Of a stretch of DNA of 64,000 bases, positions 11,545 through 22,719 are shown piece after piece (the first letter of the stretch is position 1; every line of letters begins with the position of its first letter). The notes under the pieces were generated by a model. That model saw only the letters and a list, made by a program, of their open reading frames with translations. It ran no database searches and had not been told where the DNA came from. Both the position numbers and the translations under genes were made by a program. The stretch comes from Bedellia somnulentella (lineage: Eukaryota > Arthropoda > Insecta > Lepidoptera > Bedelliidae), in assembly GCA_963576735.1 (NCBI GenBank), contig OY755173.1, positions 15,346,873 through 15,410,872 on the forward strand, written 5' to 3'.

Positions 11545-11935
11545 TACTTATAAAACTTCAAACTCCAATATTGTCTTTTAAGGGTTGAATTTTTCAAATT
11601 CCTAATTTACATCCTAAAAGGAACCCCTATACCAATTTTCTAGTTTCGATGTATAGAAATGGGAAAATTTTGATACAACCTTTACCCCTTTTCCCTTACA
11701 CTAAATCTTAAACTTACATAATAGTTTTGAAACTTCTAAGTCTCCAATTACATACAAACTTCATACCGCTATTGCATCCCTTAAGGGTTGAAATTTTTAA
11801 AATTCCCTTCTTAGTGCTCACTTACATAATAAAAGGAACCCCTTTACTCGTATAGAATTTACTTTGATTCTAAGTTAGTCAGTCAGTCAGTCAGTTTTTC
11901 CTTTTATGTATATAGATGACTTTAGTTTTGTACAA
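11545..11935. repeat. repeat with two related halves and (GTCA)n
   Basis: 'TAAGGGTTGAA(A)TTTTT' and 'TAAAAGGAACCCCT' each occur twice (about 11580-11640 and 11785-11850), so the stretch is an internal duplication or two copies of one repeat. AGTCAGTCAGTCAGTCAG lies at 11875-11895. Class unknown. Confidence 0.4.
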
Positions 11936-12110
11936 GAATTCTCCTCTCTATTTTAACTATGATTAACAAATTGTCAAACAAAGGGTTACTTTTAATTACC
12001 TTATAAATAAAGCACTTTTCATAGATTGTAGTTTTTAAAACGCAATTTGTTCTTTGACGGACCTTAAAAAAGGTCTCATGCATTTGTTGTAAGTGAAAAT
12101 CAAACTCAAA

Positions 12111-12290
12111 CGTTCACGCCGCATATCCCCGAAGGGGTAAGCAGAGGTACTAATACTTCTGAACATCACGTCACATTGTTATTTGTTGTTCAGAGTACCC
12201 AAGTTTTGCTTGGACAGTGTACTCACGTGAAAGAGGGCAGGCCTTTCGCCTTTTTGTACGTATACACTGTCCCATGACTAAGTACAACGA
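12111..12290 (-). repeat. SINE S2, 3' part
   Basis: Minus-strand S2 from the ATCCCCGAAGGGG tail region to GACTAAGTACAAC. The tRNA head is missing. Confidence 0.7.
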
Positions 12291-12317
12291 AATTTTTGTA
12301 TTTACTATACCACTAAA

Positions 12318-12400
12318 TAATAATAATAATAAAATACTTTATTGAGTAGATAAAGCCTAATACATGTGAGAGACCACTATTTGTACATATATAAGAAATA
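12318..12400 (-). repeat. probable LINE 3' end
   Basis: An (AAT)n run followed by ATACTTTATTGAGTAGATAAA, which in reverse reads as a terminal TTTATC..CAATAAAGTATT tail. No coding part survives. Confidence 0.35.
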
Positions 12401-13680
12401 TATAGTGTCGGTTCGTACTGAGCGAGGCTATTAGTTAACACATATTTATTTATCTTTAGCACCTATAATAGACCTAGATCTGTGCTATAGGTACTAAATA
12501 ATAATAACAAAGTGACAAAATGCCAATATGGATCGAATAACAGAGTACATGAAATCAGCTTGGTCAGCTCTATGAGATGAGCGTGAAAAGGCTTAACATA
12601 TGTTTTTTCAAATTTACAATCCTACAGCCCTAGACTATGACTAATTAATATGAAAATGCATGAATTATTGTTTTCGGAATTTTACAAACTGAGGTCAATA
12701 GTTTAATATCTAATACACATGAACACACAATGAAAATCAGATTTAGAATGATGCTAAAAGAAATATTAATGAAAAGTGGTTACAAAATGCATACTAGTTA
12801 TTTAAATCAGTACTATAACAATTTATAATTAAGTAATTTAAGTATAATGTAAAGTGCCAAATAAGTAGTTAAGCTAAATAGGGGGGGGGGGTCATTTTTG
12901 TGGATGGAGAAGCAGTTCAGTGTTGTCATAAGTTAGTGACTTTAACCATATGGATGCATACTAAATATTTCTCGTGTTAACACTTCTTTTAGGCACTTCT
13001 TTGCGATTGAGTGTTGATTGTGATACAATAGTATAATATTATACTATCTATGGTAATACGTTTTTGGACGATACTTAACTGAAACAGTAAAATTTTGTTA
13101 TTATGTTGTTCATTCCCATAAATTTCAAACTATATTTTTTTTATTTTTTACAGATTATTAAAGACGTATTACAGGTTTATTAGTGCTCTTATTTTACTTA
13201 AATGCTCGACTAACAAACCGCTCCAAATCCTTAGATCATACTGTTAAACCGAGTGCATTTCTTCAAAATTAAAGTAAAAAAATGCATAAGCAAATATAGA
13301 ACGGTTTCCTAGGTAGGGTGTTGGGAAAAGGACTCATAATAATAAATTGTATTCCTGAAACCCATCGTATTGAAGATATACTTTATAACCACTTCAAGTT
13401 CTAAATAGTAAAATATTTGGCTGTGCCATTGTTTTTATCAGATCAGTTCTAACCTGTATTTCGGTCGCTCGACTATATTCGCGTCGCGAGCTTCTATATT
13501 CTCATTATTATTAGAAGGAAAAGGCGTAGCCCCTTTACCTTTTTTAAGTTAAATTTGTATCGTTATGCTACCGCGCTGGATTTTCAATTTATATTGTGGA
13601 AAGGCGGAAGGTGTAACCAAGTCAAAACGAATACTCATTTTATTTATTAATAGTTTAACTCCTGTGTAGTCCTGTCCTCT
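12401..13680. other. intergenic, nothing recognised
   Basis: AT-rich, with a G-run at 12881-12890. No ORF or repeat family identified. Confidence 0.4.
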
Positions 13681-13681
13681 G

Positions 13682-13930
13682 CTGTGTAGTGTCGGCTTAG
13701 AATAGCACTACCCCATTTCTTCCAGTGGGTGTACGTAAGAGGCGACTAACGGTATTGGGGCTTTTAAGGGATTTTTGGGCGATGCGGTTGGAGACCCATC
13801 ACCAACAACCTTTATTTTACCATCTTTTCCCCGCTCAACTTCCAAAAGTGGCTGAGGAATTTAATTCCTTAGCTCTGGCTACCCCTTCTAGGGAAATATA
13901 GCCGTGAGTATATGTGTATGTGTGTATGTG
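13682..13930 (+). repeat. SINE S1, full length
   Basis: One of the cleanest S1 copies; the head CTGTGTAGTGTCGGCTTAG and the tail GTGAGTATATGTGTATG are both intact. Confidence 0.8.
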
Positions 13931-13961
13931 TTTAACGCCTAAATCAAGAAACGCAAGCGAA

Positions 13962-14095
13962 TGAAGTATAAAAAAGTGGCTGAAAAGATTTATGAATGTT
14001 AACGAGGCTCGAGAAGTTTGCTAGGACCGCAAAAAGTAGCAATTGATAGTCTAAGCCTACCCCAATGGAAACTAATGGTGTGAAGATATGTATGG
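13962..14095 (+). repeat. RTE-like LINE 3'-end fragment
   Basis: Diverged copy of the last ~130 bases: GAAAAGATTTATGAATGTTA, GAGAAGTTTGCTAGGAC, CTACCCCAATGGAAACTAAT, then GTGTGAAGATATGTATG. The frame is broken. Confidence 0.6.
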
Positions 14096-14267
14096 ATGCC
14101 CGTATTACTTATTACGCATGTTATCTTAAATACTAAACGATTTACATACTTCTTAATCGTTTGTGTTGAAAAATCGCTGTTCAATGTCGGCTTTGAATAG
14201 CACAACTGTTTCTTCCTGCGGTTAGTGTTCAAGTCAACAAAGGGTATATTGGTGACTACGTGATAAG

Positions 14268-14435
14268 TAGATGTAATAAATAAAGGAAAGAAATTTTTTG
14301 ACATTGGTGGGAATCGAACCCGCGACCTCGGGTATACGCCCCCGTCGCTCTGCCTATTGACGGGGGTGTATACCCGAGGTCGCGGGTTCGATTCCCGCCT
14401 GTGTCGAAAATTTTCTTTCCTTTATTTATTCTCTA
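14268..14435. repeat. S3 tRNA-like half arranged as a perfect hairpin
   Basis: 14309-14346 and 14359-14396 are inverted copies (37 of 38 bases) of the tRNA-like 3' half of SINE S3, including the box-B-like GGGTTCGATTCCC. The loop between them is 12 bases. Homology continues outward through AATTTCTTTCCTTTATTTAT on both sides. It is not a functional tRNA. Confidence 0.75.
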
Positions 14436-14490
14436 TTTATTAGTAATAATCCCCACATGAGGTTTTCATGAACAAAAAGATTTAAATTAT
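14436..14490 (+). repeat. SINE S3 3' flank
   Basis: Contains AATCCCCACATGAGGTTTTC and ATGAACAAAAAGATTTAAAT, shared with the S3 copies at 18.4 and 29.0 kb. Confidence 0.6.
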
Positions 14491-14535
14491 GATAAGTAAA
14501 TGGTTAAGTGACATTATTTTGCAATATTTTTCCTA

Positions 14536-14610
14536 CTCAATTACAAATAGTGGCTGAGGATTTTATAATTCTTAAAGCTCTGGCTGCAATTTTTAGGGAT
14601 TTGTAGCCGT
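14536..14610 (+). repeat. SINE S1 fragment
   Basis: Only the AGTGGCTGAGGA..AGCTCTGGCT..TAGCCGT portion remains. Confidence 0.5.
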
Positions 14611-14714
14611 CCGTGCGTACATCTTAACCGTAACCGATTGATATCCATATTGAACTCTAATTTGGCCTGTACATAACTTATAAACATTCTTACACTTCCT
14701 TGCACACAGAAATT

Positions 14715-14957
14715 ACATACATACGTACAACCATATACTCTTGGCTATAAATTCCTAGAAGAGGTAGCCATAGATTAAGAATAGGAAGTTTCACATTTAG
14801 TACTTGAGCAAGGAAATATTTAAAAATAAGGGTTCTAGGTGATGGGTCTCAAACCACATCCCCGAAAAATCACTTATAAAACCCCAATTTCTTTAGTCAC
14901 CTCTTACTAACATAAACGGGAGAAAATCAACAAATCAATATTCTAAACCGACACAAT
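14715..14957 (-). repeat. SINE S1, diverged
   Basis: Reverse S1 from a CATATACTC tail to TATTCTAAACCGACAC at its head. Confidence 0.6.
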
Positions 14958-15265
14958 ATAGAAATTAATGTTCCATTTAAAACTTGCGTCATCTCACTGT
15001 TATCCGTAGCTACTAATAAAATATACTTCAGAAAAAAAACTGACTTACGTTTGGTTCGGCGGGCGCGGCTCTCGCTCCATGTCAGCTCACAGCGGCTGCT
15101 TACCACCAAGTGACCGAGCTACGTCAGCAGTGGAACGGAGTAGACACACCCCCTGGCTGGTTCGTAGGGGAACGCCCCCAAGACCTCATAGCTTACTTTT
15201 AAAGCACTAAGAAGGGTAAATACTAGCTTTACTGTAGCCGACTTTTTAAGATGAATAAATTTTAA

Positions 15266-15514
15266 ACATACATTCATACATATACTCATGGCTATAAGTC
15301 TCTTAACGGGGTAGCCAGAGCTTTGGAATGAGAAATTCCTTAGCCACTTTTGGAAGTTGATTGGGGAAAAGATGGTAATAATAAATAAATGTTTTTGGTG
15401 ACGGGTCTCCAACCACATCGCCCAAAATCACTCACTTAAGAAGCCCCTATACCCTTAGTCGCCTCTTACGATCACCCTCGGGTAGAAATGGGGTAGTGTT
15501 ATTCTAAGCCGACT
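15266..15514 (-). repeat. SINE S1
   Basis: Complete in reverse: CATACATATACTCATGGCTA through GGGGTAGTGTTATTCTAAGC. Confidence 0.7.
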
Positions 15515-15615
15515 AGTGAGTCCTACTCTTGTATTAGTTTGATTCAGTTTGTGCAACTATTCAAGGCTAGGCATGTGATTTTAGGAAATTGGAATCAGCA
15601 ACTCTCTTTGATTGA

Positions 15616-15930
15616 ACATACATACTTATACTCTCGGCTGAAAATGCCACAGGGGTACCTAAAGCTTCAGTTTGGGAAATTCCTCTGCCACTATATGAAG
15701 ATACATACATATACTCACGGCTATAAATCCCTAGATGGGGTAGCCAGAGCTTCAGTTTTGGAAATTCCTCAGCCACTATATGAAGTTGGGTGGGGAAAAC
15801 ATGAAGTTTGGTTATGGATCTTCCGCCATATAGCTCAAAAGTCACTTAAAAGTCCTAAAACGTTAACTCGCTCTCACGACAACCCCAGGAATAAATAGGC
15901 TAGTGGTATTCTAAACCGACGCTGTACAGC
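15616..15930 (-). repeat. SINE S1, one full and one partial copy in tandem
   Basis: A 3' fragment (15616-15700) is followed directly by a full-length diverged copy (15701-15930). Both share the unusual CACTATATGAAG variant, which suggests a local duplication rather than two insertions. Confidence 0.6.
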
Positions 15931-15961
15931 AATAGTTCTACAGCCACATTTTAAGAATTAT

Positions 15962-16140
15962 ACATACATACATATGCTCACGCCATTATTTCCCATTGGG
16001 GTAGGCAGAGACTATCAATCGCCACTATATACGAGCCTGGCATACCTCTCCAGCTTCGTTTACATCCATTAATCTTTTCATACATGCTCTTTTACTCTTC
16101 ATACTTCGGACGCCTGCCTTTTCGAGCACTGCCTTTTAGA
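15962..16140 (-). repeat. RTE-like LINE 3'-end fragment
   Basis: Tail TACATACATACATATGCTCA, then CCCATTGGGGTAGGCAGAGA and CGGACGCCTGCCTTTTCGAG. About 175 bases of the LINE 3' end, closely matching 7.45-7.63 kb. Confidence 0.7.
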
Positions 16141-16465
16141 ATTATTAAGTGTAAAATTTTCAAAAGAAAGCATTTGTGGTGATTAGGTGCTGGAAAGTGC
16201 TATATTCAGCTGGCACAACGGGAAACATTATACCACACATAATATAATACTAATTTTTTGCTTACAGTTTCAGAATTGCTATTTCAAGGGGTAATATAAC
16301 TTTACCTAAGTACCAATACCAAAAGAGGCAACCATATCTTCGGATTTAAGAAAAAAAAACAGTGACTTCTGAAAGAAAAGGGCAAAAAGTATCGATACCC
16401 ATGGAAGACATGAAGTAGTGGTGTTATCCGAGAATATAGTCAAAAAGAAAAATATTCTTTTTCAC

Positions 16466-16700
16466 TCAAACATTTATGCCGTATACCCCCGAAGGGGTTG
16501 GCAGTGGTACTAATACGTCCTCTGATTATCACGTGACATTTTCACCTGGTGTTCAGAGTACTCACGTTTTGCTGGGACTAGACAGTTTACTCACGTGGTA
16601 CCATCTTGTACGAATACACTGTCACATGACTACTACAACTCAGCCATGTGGGTTCACGAGTCTCACGATGTTTTCCCTCGCCGTTAACAACCATGTACCA
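16466..16700 (-). repeat. SINE S2, headless
   Basis: Minus-strand S2 from the CCCCGAAGGGGTTGGCAG tail region to CTCGCCGTTAACAACCATG. Confidence 0.7.
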
Positions 16701-16727
16701 TCTTCTAAAGCTAAATGTTACACTTAT

Positions 16728-17215
16728 AGAATAGAATAGAATAGAATAACACTTTATTGTACATCAAACACAAATTTACAAAAGAAATTATCATACAGTT
16801 TACAGTGAGGCACAATCGGCGGTCTTATCGCTAAAAGCGATCTCTTCCAGACAACCTTTGGAAGGTGAGATCGGTAAACTAGTTATCTGGGTAGATGCAC
16901 AAAACAAGCTTATTTTAAAACTAACTTATTTAATTGAAATAATAAATAATAACATAACTATTGATTACACAAAATAATATACATATTACACACATATGAA
17001 CACACATACATACATAACTACATACTTTTATATATACATAATAGTAATACAAATACCTAAATAAAATACACAAATACGTTTTAGAAATATATTATTATAA
17101 TTTAAAAAGCAACAGTATTACAGCGCTTCAGTGAGATAGTGTTGTTTCACCAGATCCTTGAACACATTAAGTGATTTAGCCAATCGCACCTCCACAGGAT
17201 ATATATTATATAGAT
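16728..17215 (-). pseudogene. 5'-truncated LINE: last codons plus 3' UTR
   Basis: On the minus strand 17215-17124 reads IYPVEVRLAKSLNVFKDLVK and then ends QHYLTEAL before a stop. This resembles the C terminus of LINE reverse transcriptase ORFs of the jockey/CR1 kind. A 3' UTR follows with the AAAGCGATCTCTTCCAGACA block (in reverse) and ends in a (TTCTA)n-type tail. The same 3' UTR occurs at 58.2 kb and, as a fragment, at the window start. All catalytic parts are missing. Confidence 0.6.
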
Positions 17216-18085
17216 TATACTACCTTATGATTATGTTTGAACGTTATTCCGTTTTATTTTTTTAGTTTATTTGGAAATTCTACAGTAGAATACACAAAAA
17301 AATATCAACAAACATAACTCACATCAATGTCAATTACAGATCCCCAACAATTTATGTGAACAATATAGTAGATTTATTTAAGGAAATTATTTTATTAATT
17401 AGTTTAGGCTGACTTATTCATGATTTAAGTTATCTATAAACGTGCAAAGTTAAACGAGCTTAATAAATAAAATCACAATAGAATAGAAACAAATATTTTC
17501 AGTATACCAAATTAAAAATAAAGGAGTGACCGAAATATTACAGTAGGGCAATAGGCTGAAAATATAAAACAATATTGAATGACAAACTTCTTATGTTACA
17601 GGATGAGCTTAGCTATTTCCTGGTCCTCTGTTTCTAGTCAGTCATAGCATAATCAAGATACAGTAAGTTTAATACTGTAATAAAAGTACAATAAAATGAC
17701 AATAAAAGCGGGGCGTTCCTATCGCCGCCCGCCTACTCTCTGCGTGGGCGGGGCGCTTTTCAGTACGCCTACTGTGCTACATTCACTTCGCCACCGCAAT
17801 TACGTCAAGCGATCTTCAAATGACACTTTCATGGCAATTCACTATTAGTCTCCAATAGTGTATGACTATTTCTAATGCACTGTTGGGCTAATTATCTTGA
17901 CATAAAAGAGAAAAAGTTTGAGGTACGCCGCAAGGCTAGAAGTTACAGTAAAAGTAGATAAAAGTTATAACTCAGATATACATTTGTCTTTTAATTTTAT
18001 AATCTGTTACGATTTTACAAAAAAAAGTTAATTTTTATATTAAATATTTGAACTAGGAAAATATGAATAAAGTATTGTTGGTCAT
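17216..18085. other. intergenic, GC-rich patch at 17702-17800
   Basis: No gene found. 17702-17800 contains GC-boxes (GTGGGCGGGGCGC, GGGGCGTT) in an AT-rich background. I cannot tie it to a transcript. Confidence 0.35.
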
Positions 18086-18212
18086 ATACTTTATTTTTAC
18101 TATCTTTTCCTCTGTCAACTTGCAAATGTGGCTGAGGAGTTTCAGGCTCTGAAGCTCTGGCAACACCTTTTTGGGATTTACGGCCGTGAGCATATGTATG
18201 TATGAATGTATG
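18086..18212 (+). repeat. SINE S1, 3' half
   Basis: Starts at the ACTATCTTTTCC region and ends GTGAGCATATGTATGTATG. Confidence 0.6.
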
Positions 18213-18227
18213 TGTAATTGACAACCT

Positions 18228-18330
18228 ATCAGGACAGGACAAGAACAGGTAGTACAAAAACCTTTTTAAAAGACTTAGGACAACTTGAAAGATTTTGGAC
18301 AGAGTTAGGGTGGATTGAATAAGATGGCCA
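18228..18330 (+). pseudogene. fragment of LINE ORF 3' end
   Basis: The plus-strand frame reads FLKDLGQLERFWTELGW before a stop. This parallels the C terminus of the truncated LINE at 38.5 kb (MADLDKLLSFWSELGWET). It is therefore a short related LINE end, nothing else of it being left. Confidence 0.5.
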
Positions 18331-18359
18331 GGGCCCACGTAAAAAAGGTTCCATTAGGG

Positions 18360-18745
18360 AGCATTAGCACTTCTATCCTTTATTTCTTTTACACGTTTTA
18401 GTAGTGTTTGCGTTTCCTACCTCCGAATTTTTCCCATGAGGTTTTCATGAACAAAAACATTTAAATTATGTGATAGTTAGGCGTTTTCAACATTTGCATT
18501 CTATCTGAAAAGATAGACAAGTGGCCTTCCGAATTAGTAAAAAATTCGGAGGTAGGAAACGCAAACACTACTAAAACGTGTAAAAGAAATAAAGGATAGA
18601 AGAATTTCGCGCTGGCAGCCACTGACACGGTAGCTCAGTTGGCAAGAGCGACGGGGGCGTATACCCGAGGTCGCGGGTTCGAATCCCGCCTGTGTCGAAA
18701 TTTTTCTTTCCTTTATTAATTCTTTATTTATTAGTAATCCCTGCT
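18360..18745 (+). repeat. SINE/repeat S3 with tRNA-like unit and inverted arm
   Basis: 18624-18696 is a 73-base tRNA-like unit (GACACGG acceptor arm, GCTC/GAGC D arm, GGGTTCGAATCCC T arm). The anticodon arm pairs only with an 8-base loop, so it is tRNA-derived rather than a working tRNA. 18395-18440 and 18540-18590 are inverted copies (GTTTGCGTTTCCTACCTCCG and complement). The 3' flank AAATTTTTCTTTCCTTTATT is shared with other S3 copies. Confidence 0.65.
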
Positions 18746-19377
18746 AACTCTCTTTAACACTTTATTAGGCATAAAAAGCTAAATAATACGTCGTTCTATG
18801 AAAACATTGATGAGTGATCGTTTATTAACGCAAAAAAAAACACTTGTTGCAATCCAACCATTAAAATGGGTCAATATCGAAAGTCTAAAACTAAAAGACA
18901 ATTAAAAACATTTAAACTCGGGTCGAAAATGAAACAATTTCTTTAAAAAAAACATACAACCCTATAAATGTTACCCTTTCGAATATTCGAATATTTTAAA
19001 TCCGAAATTGAACATTTAGAAAACGGTTCACAGAATTTACGTATCACAGATACTTTATTTTCCACAACTTCATTAGTATATAAATACATTTTCCAGAAGC
19101 ATCATTTCCCAGAAAAACTAAAACCAGATTAATAAAATAATTTTTTTGCTTTTACCAACTATATCTTTTACTATAATCTCATTATTCCAAAGGTTTAAAG
19201 GACCGAAGTTACTTTATCTATAGTCAGGTGCAGGGGGCTGAGCCCCCCTGTTTGAGTGGGTCGGGGTGCGAAAGCCTGCAAGCAAAGAAAAGTTAGGTCA
19301 CATTTAGTTTGGTAAGTTTAGATTATGTATAAATCGAGCGAGCGAAGGGCAGCGGAGCGAGCACCTAATATACCTGA
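18746..19377. other. intergenic, nothing recognised
   Basis: AT-rich; a small GGGGGCT/AGCCCCC hairpin lies near 19233-19247. No gene identified. Confidence 0.4.
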
Positions 19378-19460
19378 TGCATGCCTAATTGCATGCATGC
19401 CTGCTTGCTTGCATGCATACTTGCTTGTTTGCAGCTTGCTTGCATGCTTGCTGCATGTAG
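19378..19460. repeat. degenerate GC-rich tandem repeat (tgcatgc/ttgcttgc)
   Basis: Imperfect reiteration of TGCATGC and TTGCTTGC words over ~80 bases. The ORFs predicted on both strands here are artefacts of the repeat. Confidence 0.65.
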
Positions 19461-20325
19461 GGGACGGGGGGCGGGGTATATTACCTACATAAAATATGCC
19501 TGCAAAATTATTCATAGCAGTAGGTATCACTCGATACATCTGTATTTTAAATGTATGGATTTTTTTTATGGAATAGTGATTATTCGGAAAAGCAATATTG
19601 CGGAATTAAGGTAGGTACCTATATCTGGTTTTTGATTCTGTGGGAATCCGTTCTAGTGGTTAATCATAATGATAGTAAAGAAAAAGAAAGTCAATAGATA
19701 ATCTGGAATGTAAGAATATGGTGAAACAATACTATGGCAATTAAAAAAAGTTGATTAGTTTTCGGTACAGTCATATTCTGGTTTAAAAGTTTCGGAAATG
19801 CAGTATGTAAGATTTTGATTGTTCATTTTGTAAAGGTAATAAAACATATACTAAAATACTATACCACACAGATAATAACACTTTACCTTCATAAGGACAA
19901 GAAGTAAATTTTGCTACGTTCATGGATGTATTAATATAGAGAATTGAGTACTGGTGTCCAAAAGTGTCCGAAACAAGGATGTCTAACAAGATTGCTATCA
20001 AAAGTCAAAATCCGTTTTAAGTGGCTAGATTGCTGCATCTCGTTTTAAGAAGGGTGACCATCTGTTGTTGTTATTGAGTAGTTTAATATCTGTTCCTCAA
20101 AAAGTAATAAATATACCTATACGGACATATTATACACAGATCAAATTAGCCCCAAACTAGGTAAGACTTGTATTATGGGATACTAACTCAACGATATGTG
20201 ACAAGACAAGTGACAAGTGGCTTGGTGTCATCAGGGCTCTGTGCAGGATGTTTCCGGGCTAACACCAAAATTGTAATGGACGTAAAAAAAGATGTGTGAT
20301 GACGAGTTTCTTACAGGTTCTTCTC
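19461..20325. other. intergenic, nothing recognised
   Basis: No gene, RNA or named repeat seen. Confidence 0.4.
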
Positions 20326-20450
20326 TCAACAAAACACCTTCCGAATCCGAAGTAAACTTAGTATTAAGTTGAAATTTGACGTTCAAAAAACAAAGATTTA
20401 TCTTTTTACTTTGAAAATAAATGATTATTTTATTTTATTTTTTATTTATA
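20326..20450 (+). repeat. unnamed repeat, inverted match at 48.8 kb
   Basis: TTCCGAATCCGAAGTAAACT, then ATTAAGTTGAAATTT and AAGATTTATCTTTTTACTT. The same order occurs inverted at 48836-48955. Confidence 0.6.
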
Positions 20451-20515
20451 TATTTAATATAATATAATAAACATATATATAACACCCAAGACTAAGAAAC
20501 AATCATTTCTGCTCA

Positions 20516-20605
20516 TCACATTAATTATGCCCTCAGCGGGGATCTAACCCGCAACCTCGGGACCGAGAAGCTAGTCACCTATCCACTCGGCAACGGCTCT
20601 CGTCA
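20516..20605 (-). repeat. tRNA-like SINE head (S4)
   Basis: The minus strand has box A GTTGCCGAGTGGATAG and box B GGGTTAGATCCC 43 bases apart. It is embedded in AT-rich sequence without a clear acceptor stem. Probably a SINE head of another family; only one copy seen here. Confidence 0.45.
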
Positions 20606-20638
20606 GAAACACTTTAATTTCCATACATAACACTCACT

Positions 20639-20845
20639 TAAACTTCGGCTTTAAACCCGAAAAGTTGTAGCCAGCGGTTTTAAAAGCTGAGTACGCAATG
20701 GATGGAGTGAAGATGGTGAAGTAAAGAATTATTGGAGGTGGGTCTGAAGCCACATCGCCCAACAATAACTCCAAAGGTCCCAAAACCATGAGTCACCTCT
20801 TAAATCAACCTCGGGTTGAACTAGTTTATACTATGCAGCTTCTCA
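20639..20845 (-). repeat. SINE S1, heavily diverged
   Basis: ACATCGCCCAACAATAACTC and GAGTCACCTCTTAAA keep the S1 order in reverse. Confidence 0.45.
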
Positions 20846-21304
20846 CTGTATTTGTATTTATATTAATACATCTTTTGCATCCATTTTCCAAAATGCCGAA
20901 ATACTATCACACTTATACTCACGAAGGCTTATCCCAAAGCTAATTTTGTATGGAATCATTATTTTTTTTATCCACTTTTAAAAGAACAAAGGGCTAAGGA
21001 TGGTAAAATATATCTTACCAACCAACCATATCCCTTTAAAAAAATAAACCAAACGAAATTCCACAGTCGTCTCGAACGACACAAACAGTTTAGAATATGG
21101 GGTAAACCATATCGGTGCGAATCTATTTTTAATTTGCAATACATTAATGTTTTAAATGAATAATCTCATCATTGAAATCAAAATCAGAAAGTCCCATATA
21201 AGAAGTAAGTACAAACCAACTACTTTATTGTCTATTTTTGTCTGTGCAGATATTTATTAGCAGAAATAATTTTCTCATACATTTTTAACTGTAACCGTGA
21301 ACGG
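20846..21304. other. intergenic, nothing recognised
   Basis: AT-rich noncoding sequence. Confidence 0.4.
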
Positions 21305-21647
21305 CGTGGTCTGAAAGATGGTATTGTAAAAAGATAGAAAAAGGAATGTTCAGTCGGTTTAGGTACATAGAGAAAATGGTGGACGGTGAATAGGTGAAAG
21401 ATATCTATAAAACTAAAGTATAAGGTTATGTTAGTAGAGGGCGACTACTTAGGACACATTTAGAACAAATAGGGAGTGTGCGCAAAAAAGCAGGCGTCCG
21501 AAGTATGAAATGAAGAACAAAAGAGCATGTGTGAAAAGATTGATGGATGTAAACGAAGCTAGAGAGGTTTGTCAGGATCGTACAATTGGCGATCGATAGT
21601 CTCTGCAAACCCCAATAAGAAATAATGGGGTGAGTGTATGTATGTAT
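21305..21647 (+). pseudogene. RTE-like LINE 3' end, frame broken
   Basis: Aligns with the LINE end from the KDGIVKKIEKGM-like region to the tail TGAGTGTATGTATGTA. Small insertions and deletions break the frame (for example the GAAATGAAGAAC duplication near 21505). An older copy than the one at 22.2 kb. Confidence 0.65.
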
Positions 21648-22061
21648 AATTTTATGCTATGGCAACTCCGTTCCGTTGTGCTATTGGTCACAGCTGATTT
21701 CAGTTTGACATAGAACGACTAATCAACCAATAGAAACGCAACAACCAATCATGAATTTCCATTCGGTCTAGCCAAATCTAGAGGTTTTTGCTCAAACTGG
21801 GGATTTTTCAAAATCGTGACAGATTTTCTGACGTTTTTGTCTCTCTTAAATATTCAGATCAGAGGTTTTTCTGTAGGTTTATGATGCAATACGAAAACAT
21901 ATTTTACATAAGAAATTTATACTAAATTTAAATATATATTTTTTATTGAAATGGTATTTTTGTTTAGTTATATATAATAATCTAGGGCAAACATTTTTAG
22001 AAATGAATGTTGTTGCAAACAAAGTTTCAAATGGTTTACTCGACAGACACTAATAAAAATG
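21648..22061. other. intergenic, nothing recognised
   Basis: Contains two CCAAT-type words near 21735 and 21755 but no associated gene. Confidence 0.35.
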
Positions 22062-22074
22062 ATATAAAAAATAA

Positions 22075-22456
22075 CCATCTCAACATTCCTTTTTCTATCT
22101 TTCTTACAATATCATCTTTCACACCACACTTTTCACGAATAACACTATTTCTCACTCGATCACATAATCTAACATGGGCACATAGAGAGGATGGATGATA
22201 GAAAATTGGTAAAAGGGATCTATAGAGCTAGTGTGGATGGTAATGTTAGTAGAGGACGACCACGGAGAACACACTTGGACCAAATTGAGAGTGTGCTCAA
22301 AAAGGCTGGCGTCCGAAGTATGAAGAATAAAAGAGCATGTATGAAAAGATTGATGGATGTAAACGAAGCTAGAGAGGTTTGTCAGGATCGTGCGAAGTGG
22401 CGATCAATAGTCTCTGCCTACCCCAATGGGAACTAATGGCGTGAGTATATGTATGT
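22075..22456 (+). mobile_element. RTE-like LINE insertion with 5' inversion and exact TSD
   Basis: 22177-22456 is the LINE 3' end in plus orientation; it encodes 81 open codons (22191-22436) ending SIVSAYPNGN and then the GTGAGTATATGTATG tail. 22075-22176 is the segment that should precede it, but inverted. Both flanks are ATATAAAAAATAA (22062-22074 and 22457-22469), an exact 13-bp duplication. This is the signature of target-primed insertion with twin priming. The open codons are only the C terminus, so there is no functional protein. Confidence 0.85.
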
Positions 22457-22719
22457 ATATAAAAAATAAGTTTCAAACATTCAATTTAATTTAAATATCA
22501 CTTTTAGAACGAGCATTAAAAGAAGTTAACTTAAGATAGTGTTTCCTAAAATTTTAGAGATTTAGTGCATGGAAGTAGTCTTTATGTTATATCTTTTGTG
22601 AAAAAGCAAAAGTAGATTAGATAACTTCTGTCGGAGGTTTTTGCGGTTTTAGTCCCAATAAAAGGGAATTTAAATGGTACTTACTACTAGTTATCTAGGG
22701 GAAGGGTCAAAAATATATC

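Noticed and set aside
11874..11898. CRISPR-like or regulatory direct repeat (GTCA)n
   Set aside because: A plain tetranucleotide microsatellite; there are no spacers and the genome is animal.
18624..18696. Possible functional tRNA gene
   Set aside because: Acceptor, D and T arms pair, but the anticodon arm only pairs in a shifted register with an 8-base loop. The unit recurs with the same flanks at 29.2 kb and as halves at 14.3 kb, so it is a tRNA-derived repeat.
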